This document shows, piece by piece, positions 1 to 8,300 of a stretch of DNA of 11,563 bases (within the stretch, counting starts at the first letter, position 1; each line of letters starts with the position of its first letter). Position numbers and translations under genes: made by a program. The notes beneath the pieces were generated by a model, which was given only the letters and a program-made list of their open reading frames with translations, was not told the origin of the DNA and made no database searches. Origin of the DNA: Gonium pectorale (Eukaryota; Chlorophyta; Chlorophyceae; Chlamydomonadales; Volvocaceae); assembly GCA_001584585.1 (NCBI GenBank), contig LSYV01000049.1:1117278-1128840 (forward strand), read 5' to 3'.

Positions 1-336
1 CTGTATGTAGATATCCTACACTTGCAAACGATAGCTATGGGATGTGTAGAACCTACCTGGCACGCATTTTGGAGGTCAGGATACGGGCGGGGGGGGGGGG
101 TAGGACATCCATTGTATGGCATACGCATGGATCTGCGGTGACTCAACGCACATGACCCCACCATGCCGTACATATAATGCTATCAATGTCTTTGCTAGAG
201 CTTGCTGCTTTGACCATCCAGGTGCCTGAGGTGACTCGCCCGCCGTACGCGTGCAAGCGAGGGGCGCAAACCGTACGCTGTTGCTTTTGTTGGTGACGCA
301 ACCCTGCACCGGTAGGTGCGGCAGTCATGGCTATCT
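1..336. other. Intergenic flank downstream of the kinase gene
   Basis: I see no supportable gene. Short open frames on both strands have no recognisable motifs. The one notable feature is a run of 12 G at 89-100, preceded by GGGC. Confidence 0.6.
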
Positions 337-341
337 TTACA
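337..341 (-). promoter_or_regulatory. Candidate poly(A) signal TGTAA
   Basis: On the minus strand TGTAA lies 327 bases past the stop codon, and it is the first copy downstream of the stop. TGTAA is the usual polyadenylation signal in Chlamydomonas and Volvox, so the 3' UTR would run to roughly 310-330. A five-base match alone is weak. Its position and uniqueness in the 3' region are the support. Confidence 0.5.
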
Positions 342-667
342 GACATATACATATATGAGGACAGCAAGAACCATAAACCGCAGCGCTGGGCCTCACTTGC
401 GAACAAATTATTTGCACTTCACTCACCGCAGTCATTGCATGCGAAGCCTTTCAAGCGACTTCATTACCAAGTTTGCATTCACGGCCACGTCTCTATAATT
501 CTTTTTCCGCCCGCCCGTCACCATGCCGCACATCCTCGCCCAACAATCCCGCACAACCTGACTGCTCATGTGTATGCCTTTGGTGCACATCACCTATTGC
601 GAACCTCTGAAACAAACCCATAGACGCCGCTTCTTTATTCTTGCCCCCCGATCTCGCCTCAGCCGCT

Positions 668-2362
668 CTACTTCCTCATCCGCTTTCGTACCCCCTCTTC
701 CTCGTCCCGCCGCTTTCGCTCCTGCTCCTCCTCCCCCCGCCGTTCCTGCTCGTCTACCTCCCCCTCCCGCCGCTTTCGCTCCTCCTCCACCCGCCTATTC
801 TGTACGTCCTCATCTACCAGACGCTTCCGCTCCTCCTCCACCTCAATCTCCCGCCGCTCCCGCTCCTTCTCCTCCTCCCGCTCAAGCTGCCTCAGCCTTC
901 CAAACTGCCGCAGCTGCTTCAGGTCAACGGCCTTAACAACCCCTCCCGTGGTAGGCAGTGCTCCCTCGGTCGCCGCGCACTCTTCGCTGATGGCAGGGGC
1001 CAGGTCCGCCGCCGCCGTACAGCAGCATGCCTGCAGCGTGCACAAGATGCTGTCGTACAGCTCCTGCTCGGACTCTATGCTCGCGTACTTGCGGAACACC
1101 TCCCTGCCGTACGCCGAACTCTCCACGCACATCCGCGCCAGGGCGACTGGGGCGAGCGGGTGGCGGTAGGGGTCCTTGCAGCCCGTCTCATCCACCGGGT
1201 GCAGCGTGATGGTCTTGCCGGCGGGACCCAATAGGTGAGACCCGGCAGGCAACTGCAAGCCTACGTTTATGACCACGCTCCCCATCTCCTCAGGCGGCTG
1301 GGGCTGCGTCGTCCCAGCTGCCAGCTGCTGCCGTTCACTGCTGGCGGCCGCCAGGGCAGAGAGGTTGGCAGAGGCGGCATCGGTCAGAGCCGGCGGTGGC
1401 AGCGGTGGCACAGTAGTTGTCGGGGCGGATCGGGAAGAGGGAGTTGATGCGCAAGGCTGCGGCTGCTGCAGCTGATGCTCACGGCTGGATGGTACTACTG
1501 GCGACACGCCAATGGGGCCTGGTACCTTGACGGAAAGGTAGAACTGCTCATGCTGTGATGATGGCACGGGTGATGGTGGTGGCGAACCTCCCTCCCGGTG
1601 TGTTGGCGGTGGTGCTATAGCGTGTGGCAGCGATGGTGCTGGAGGTGATGGTGATGCCGCGCCTGCCGGCGACGTCTCTTGGCTCGCACAGCCCAGCAGC
1701 GTCAGGGCGAGACTGTGACGCCCGCGCAGCGGAACCGTGATGGCACCTTCGGGCAGGTAGTACACCGCAGAGGCCGCCTGCTGGTCGCCCGTGTCACCGC
1801 CGTGCTGGACGGGGCTGCAGTCCGCCAGCCGCTCGAACGTGCCATCAAGTTGCGGGACATACACCCTCTGCATAAGCTCGTCGATGCCAGCCTCCAAGAT
1901 GGAGATCGCGGGCGGCATAGATGCCTCCCCAGGTGTGGATCGGATCGCAGCAGGCAGCATTGGGCTGGGCAGAGTTGAGGACGCTGTGGCCGCCACGGGC
2001 TGCTGCTGCCCAGCACCACTGGAGCCTGTGTGGCCCAGCCGCAGCAGCTCGTCCATGTCCTTGTAGCTCTCCCGCTGCTTGGCTTGGAAGGCCAGCATGA
2101 TCTGCTCCAACACGCCCCACCGGACGAGCCGCTGCGGGGTGTGGGTCCTAAGCCACTGCGACCGTTTCGACGGCTGCTGCTGCTGCTCCTGCTGTTGCTG
2201 CTGCCGCCGCTGCCGGCCGGCGCCAGCGGCGCCTTCATGTCCATGGGCAGGAGCCACCGAAGCGCAGCTGAGTGTGAGGGTGATGCCGTTTCGACAGGCG
2301 TCGTGGTTCTGACGGGCAAGCTCTCTGATCCTGTCAATCGCAGACTGGCTAGCCCACAGCAC
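668..2362 (-). CDS. Exon 22: long terminal exon, module end and low-complexity tail
   Basis: 1,695 bases from acceptor ATGCAG to a TAG at 670-668, 565 codons with the stop. Residues 842-870 (VLWASQSAIDRIRELARQNH and on) finish the preceding module. Then come a polyQ run (895-904), a helix near VLEQIMLAFQAKQRESYKDM, and Ala/Ser/Pro-rich linkers. Islands such as EQFYLSVKVPGPIGV and SVVINVGLQLPAGSHLLGPA look folded, and a charged E/K/R helix occupies 1322-1405. If this were a separate gene it could start at the ATG at 2368-2366 (MQVLWASQ). The shared phase and the completed DGQVLW motif argue against that. Confidence 0.82.
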   Translation of the reverse strand: MLWASQSAIDRIRELARQNHDACRNGITLTLSCASVAPAHGHEGAAGAGRQRRQQQQQEQQQQPSKRSQWLRTHTPQRLVRWGVLEQIMLAFQAKQRESYKDMDELLRLGHTGSSGAGQQQPVAATASSTLPSPMLPAAIRSTPGEASMPPAISILEAGIDELMQRVYVPQLDGTFERLADCSPVQHGGDTGDQQAASAVYYLPEGAITVPLRGRHSLALTLLGCASQETSPAGAASPSPPAPSLPHAIAPPPTHREGGSPPPSPVPSSQHEQFYLSVKVPGPIGVSPVVPSSREHQLQQPQPCASTPSSRSAPTTTVPPLPPPALTDAASANLSALAAASSERQQLAAGTTQPQPPEEMGSVVINVGLQLPAGSHLLGPAGKTITLHPVDETGCKDPYRHPLAPVALARMCVESSAYGREVFRKYASIESEQELYDSILCTLQACCCTAAADLAPAISEECAATEGALPTTGGVVKAVDLKQLRQFGRLRQLEREEEKERERREIEVEEERKRLVDEDVQNRRVEEERKRREGEVDEQERRGEEEQERKRRDEEEGVRKRMRK

Positions 2363-5300
2363 CTGCATTGTTGGGCCGAACAAATGGGTGAGGAGTCATT
2401 TGCATGCTGCATGGATTAGCGGAGATAGCACATGGATCGGATAGCAACCAGAAAGGCAAGGCGGAGAATCAAACAGCATTTGCACAACCGGAAGGGCTGA
2501 TGCAGCGTCCATCTATCGTCACACCTGGCCATCCTCCAGGTAGTGGCGCTGCAGCAGACCAATCCATTCCCGCTGCTTGAGCCACACGTGGAAGTGTTGC
2601 AGGGCTGCTCCAACCTGCCAGCAGACATGTGAATCACAAAACCTAGAATGTAGGAAGCAGCCCACGCTCGGCTACTGATTAGCTGATCAGCTTCTAAGCG
2701 CTCTGTTGACGTGTAAGCCAAGTTAAACCAAGCTAAAAACGACATCATCACACTCACCCCAGCATGTCTTGACGCAAATACGCACGGTTGCTTACCAGGG
2801 AGCGCATCTGGCCGTCACCTTCCGTGCCACTCAGTCCAACCTCCGCGAACTGGTCCTCGGATACATGGAGTAGATACTTCTTGGCGGTTTCCATGTCGCT
2901 GTCCTCGATGCCCTGTACAGTGAACATCGCTGGTGCAATTGCCTTTGCGACCTTCAGCGTGCTGTTGAGGAGCCACAACAGCTTGAATCCCGCCTGTCAT
3001 ACATTCAGGGAAAACGAAGTAAGTTGGCTAATAATACTGCATTGTTAAGGTCGAGCTCAAAGCAACTGTCCATCATGTTCATTATTGTCAAAGGCTAAGC
3101 TATGAGCCAAGCGTGCAAGCATGTCTCTTTCCACGAGCCAAACATAGAAAGGACGTCTGTCACATTGGGACCCGGTATCGGAAGCTGAGAATGCATGCAC
3201 ACACAATTCAAACCCCCGGGAAGGTGAGGGGCTAAGGTAGGTGACCGAGTACGCCATACGGCATTACATGTGCGCACCGAGAAGGGCAGCAGGTACCAGC
3301 CAATCACGCACCTTCATTGCTGGCAGCACCTTCTTGACCCAGTCCTTGCTTTGGTCCACTGGGAAGCCCTCTCCTTGCAGCTCTCCACTCAGCTCGCACA
3401 CCAAGTAGAGCCGGAATCTCCTTTTTGTGAGGCTGTCAAGCCACGAGCCCTCCTTGGAATCGCTCAGGTCCTGCAGAACAAAGCGAATCCAGTTCAACAG
3501 AGAGAGGTGATGAAATCATGGTATTGGGTCCGGTCAGCCATCTACCGTACCTAAGTCTAAGTCTAACCCAGCCTCATGCTGGAGTGAGACTACCGTCTAT
3601 ATAGGTCCACAGCACTATGTCAGACACAGTAAGATATCCAGAGATAAGGTCAGCCCAGGTAGCCATGCCAACCACACAAATCAAAAGTAGTTGCTACCCG
3701 ACAACAAGCGGTTAACAGCCTGGTTATAGGGACTTGAGCTTCTATTGCCATCAGTCATTACACAACTCGATCGTACAGATGATATTGAAATCGGCCGTGT
3801 GCCAAGGCGTGGTTCATATACAGCGCAGCACCTCGATTGGGATATGACATCCCGGCGGTCTCACCGTGAACCACTTGGCCGTCGCCTTGAACCAACTCTT
3901 GGGGTTCACCTTCCCCTTGTCGTCCGGCAGAATGACGAATGCTCGAGGGCACTCGTAGTCGGCCAGCTGCTGCACCATCCGTGTGTGAGCACGGAGCTGG
4001 TCCTTCAGGGAGAGCACTTCCCGGACCACCCTGCTCCCCTGCAGCGGCATTGGGTGCAGGCAGATGCACGGCCAGCATATGCACAGCATCAAGTGCAGCT
4101 GGGCTCTAGGAACCAACGACCAGGTCACTCTATGTGCAAATTCGTGGGTTAGAATCATGTATTCGACACGCACGGGATTGAGCAGTGGCATTACTGCATC
4201 AGCAGTCACGAGCCCATAGGTCGGAGGCTGGACCTGCGAAGTGCTGGCTGTGATGGCCACAATGCTGACTTGCTCCAGGCACATTACCAGGGGCGGGAGT
4301 CAGGCGTAAAGGGCGGTAGAGCATACACCATCAGCAAAAACACCGGTGCGAGTGATCCCTCGAAATAGGACATGTTCCATGCTGCCCCCCTAACACATGC
4401 GATGGTGTATGATCATGCGTAAACTTTACTTTAACGCTCACAGCACCAGATTGGATATGATTCAGGCTGCATGGACTACCGAAACGAAAGTTGCACTGTT
4501 TAGAAAGGAACTTGATCCTGACATGGCACATACAGCACCAGGAGCAGCCTTGTAATAGGTCTCTCAGCCGTAACTACAACCACAGATAAAGATACATTGC
4601 GCTACTTCATGGCGTATACACTCACCTGTAATTGGACCTCTTGCATTCCATGCTGCACCTGCTGAACGGCACACTCGAGGCCGCTGACGGTGGTCTGCAA
4701 TCAAAAGGATAGAGGTGGCAGATATGGAAGTTCAGGTCCACAAACTGAAGTAGGTTTGAGATCAACACCAGGGTCGTCTAGGTTTTTCAAGGCAAGTAAA
4801 GCAAGGAGTTTGATGTAATCGGTTGCCCAGTCGGATGGAGCATGGATGATCTGCCGGCAGAAGGGTACGGCATTCGTTGTGCCATGCACCGTTGTTCCTT
4901 TTCTCTGGCAATGTGAGTCCTGGCGCCTGGGAACATGCCATACGCGAATGCCGGCCACGGGCTGGGTGCCAACATTGACCACCATTTGCATGTAGAGGTG
5001 CGATAATACACCGGCTCACCAGGTCAAGACCGCGGTCTTACGCACGCGGTAGTCCAATAGGTAAAACACAATGGACACTAAACATGTACAAAGCACGTGT
5101 TTTGATTACAAAGAAGCTTGCCTACTTACTTGAAGAATCGTCCCACCCATGCCACCCGTAAAGAGAGAGCGGTTGAGTAGCTTTGCGGTCCCTGGGCGGC
5201 CCCTTGGATCCACCTGCATGTATAGTCAAATATAGACGCTCGCGCAACATGCGACTCAGGTTTTAATGTTAACGCCAAGTGGCTTCGTACCTTCAACATG

Positions 5301-8300
5301 TCCATCAGTATGCTCTTAGCGTGTTTGACATAGCTGGGTTCATCCGGACGGCCTTGGATCCTGCTTATCACGCCATCCACCCATTCCTGCTCAAGATCGC
5401 CAAGCTGTTGTAGCTGGTTCGTGGTAAACTCGGTGCTCCCATCGTCCACCAGTTTACTGACAAGGAGTTCGCCCTGCACAGGGGACACAGCACATGTGTG
5501 ACACATCTGTCAAGCTGCTGCTGGATGGTGATGATCAAGTTGCATGGAAGTGTTTGCCTGTTGCGATTGATGCTGCAGACCGCCTTACTGACAGTGATCA
5601 TTTGGTAGAGGATGCAGCCCAGAGACCAGATGTCGATCTTGGACAAATCCGCCACCGCCTTGCCCTCCGTCAGCATCTTTGCCACCTCAGGCGGACAAGC
5701 ACTGGGAGATGCCTGCGTACGGCACCCATCCCATGCACGGGGAGCAGGGGTTCATGGGGGCTTTTGACGTGGCAGAACCAGCTGCGTTCCGGCCTGACCT
5801 AACCGGGAATGTGTTACAAAACGAGGTCGAATATCGTCAAACACATCCATGCCATCTGTTGCGTGCCCTACCGTGATAGTGGCATTCGCCTGCTTGGGCC
5901 TGAACCTGGAGCTGCTGCCTAGGTCGATTAGCCTCAGGGCGTGCTCCACATCATTGTCAAACATGAGAATGTTTGAGGGCTTCAGGTCCAGGTGCGCCCA
6001 GCCTTCAGAGTGCATGTAATCCACAGCTTTGATCAGGTTGCGGAAGCGCGCTCCAGCAACGTGGACCGACATGAGCTTAGGGCCATCCAGCACTTCCTGA
6101 AACGGGCCGAGCAAGCAGAAATGTAACACTGGATAGGAATGACTTTCCAATGAAGCCGCCATGCAGGCCCTACCTGGAGGGTGCGTGATCCGCAGGTCAA
6201 GGCGATTGCGTAGTATGGCGGTGTGCCCATGCTTTTATCAGCTGGCACGTCAAAGACGCACTCGGCCTCAGCTCCAGCAAGTTGAACAATGTATCGTGGC
6301 TCCTTCAGCACCTTCAGGGCCTGTGGAATGCGCACAACCATCGATTGGTGTAGCCATGTAACACAAGCTGCGCTACCTGATGCCAATCAAAGCACCAAGT
6401 ACCTCAAGTGTTCTCTTCCGTTCATTATGGTCGTTGAAGAGCTTTATGGCAACCGTTCCGCCCGTACACCGGTCGGTTGCCTTCCAGACGTTGCTCCGGG
6501 ATCCTTGCCGTACCTCCTCTGGCTGGCACTCGTACCTGCAAAACATTCAACTTTGCATGTTTACAAGGTCGCACATACCATATCCTGCTAGAATCATTTC
6601 TCACGTACCTTTCCTTGTACACCACAGCTCTCCCCTGCACATCGGAAACGCCGTATGATAAGCGGAATCCAGTCAGCGACAGCTGAAAATGCAACGCATC
6701 AATCTGCCTGTTATATACACAATGCATATTGCTGTACCTTCTTTTTCAGAAGCCTGACCACCCTCTCGTGCGCGGACTTCTGGGCTAGGTCCAACGGAGT
6801 GGAGCCACCCTGCATCAGCGCACACATCATCTTCACATGCCCTCCGATTATTGCACTACTTGGAGCGAAGTTTTCAGCAAGTCGGGGAAAAGCTTCCTTG
6901 AAGCTTGGAAAAGGGCGGAGCCCCGTGAGAACGTACCGGGGATTTAGGTCATGAAGGGTGGAGCGTGCATGTGTACCGTAGCGGATGCATGGGCAGGGGC
7001 AACCGGTTTGACATGACCCGCACCGGCACGCACCCACCCTAAGGGGTGGGGGAGCGACAAAAACAGACACAACCGTGTCAACCCGTCATGAACCCCAGAG
7101 TTTGTCCGCAAGTGGGCACCAACGCTCGTGTGAGAAGCCCCGCTTGGCTTGTGCGGGTTTAGTCGTGACCAAACCGGGTCCTTCTGTCCCATGAGTTGAC
7201 ATGGTTATGCGTGGGATGGAGTTTGGTGCGGACGGACGGACGGACGGACGGAGACCGCCCCCAATCCCAGGCCCCGCCCCCAATTCGCGGCGGGGGCTCC
7301 GCCCAAAAAGATCTAATATTTATGTTTGGTGATAGAGAATAATTGTATTTTCTCTAATGCTTAACACATCCATAACGTTAACGTATATATGCCTCAAAAC
7401 GCTGTGCGTGACTGCTGAAGGATACGATAGTGAGCAGGCGATACACACCACATGCCTTATCCACGACGGTCAACTTCGCGCCGTGGTGCAGAAGCAGATC
7501 CACAATCTCGTAGTTTCCTGCCTTGGCGCTGACGTGCAGAGGCGTCAAGTCATCCTAACGGGTTGGTTTGGCGTGGGCAGTTAAAGAGGCGCGTGGTGAT
7601 GAAGATCTACAGCAGATATCTGATCTATGAGCTAGGCTCACCAACAATGTCAGCAACACAAATCTGAACATTGCATACCGCTTTGCATGTGGCGATTGCA
7701 CTTTTGCTTATGAACAGCATTATGATACATAATTAGGTGGTCGTTGGCATTCTCACCCCGTCAGTAGCATCAGGCGCTGCTTTCGCTTCAAGCAGCAGCT
7801 CGACAATCATGGCATGTCCATTCTTCGTTGCCAACAGGAGCGGGGTTTCGCCATCCTGTTGTCAACATGGACAGAAAGGTAGTAGCTCAACTGGTAACCA
7901 CGTATGTTAGCGAAAGGATACGGGTTCGAATCCCGCCACTACTGGCACCGTGCGGGGTGTTGCACGATCGGTTGACTTGTGGTAGAGACGGGCGAGCCTG
8001 TCTCCGGCCGGTTGCAATCAACAGGTCATGTTCCGCAGCGACAGTGCGGCGCAGCGTTATTCTCCATGTTGTCAAGCTGTGGAAGCGCATGAGGGGGGGT
8101 TGTGGCTGCAGTCCAAAGCGCACCCATTCCTGAATTGCACGTTGGTGCAAACGCCAACGTAATATACGATATACTAAACAGCTTAGATGGGCTGGTTGAT
8201 GTTTGACCAAGGGTACCTGTGACCCCGCTTTACTCACCGAGGTTGCAGCATGCACGTCTGCTTCCTTATCGAGCAGGGCGTTGACCACCGCTACGTTACC

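Larger units (their letters stand above)
6913..7304. mobile_element. MITE-like element with 12-bp terminal inverted repeats
   Basis: GGGCGGAGCCCC at 6913-6924 is the exact reverse complement of GGGGCTCCGCCC at 7293-7304, giving a 392-bp segment in the exon 8/9 intron. AAAA flanks both outer edges in direct orientation and could be a 4-bp target duplication, but A runs are common. There is no transposase open frame. Inside are a further inverted repeat (7068-7084 with 7193-7209), a 7-bp hairpin at 7033-7050, and a CGGA microsatellite. The family is unknown. Confidence 0.5.

Noticed and set aside
89..100. Run of 12 G as a regulatory or quadruplex site
   Set aside because: It is a single homopolymer in an intergenic flank without spaced G-tracts. 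Simple slippage explains it.
568..1234. Proline- and leucine-rich plus-strand frames
   Set aside because: They are the antisense of the E/K/R-rich coding strand. Their composition is a by-product of the purine-rich helix codons.
1702..2412. Second long minus-strand frame of 236 residues
   Set aside because: It overlaps exon 22 in another frame, is Ser/Arg low complexity without motifs, and does not join exon 21 in phase.
2519..2614. Terminal exon with stop TGA as the main gene end
   Set aside because: Splicing at the adjacent donor keeps phase 0 and completes a DGxxLW motif in the next exon. The stop is kept only as a possible isoform.
5587..5594. GTAAGG as donor of exon 14
   Set aside because: It is a stronger-looking donor, but it shifts phase and gives an immediate stop in exon 15. 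GTCAGT keeps the kinase helix F sequence continuous.
7876..7944. Functional tRNA gene
   Set aside because: The A and B boxes are perfect, but a proper 7-bp acceptor stem, D stem and 7-base anticodon loop cannot be formed together.
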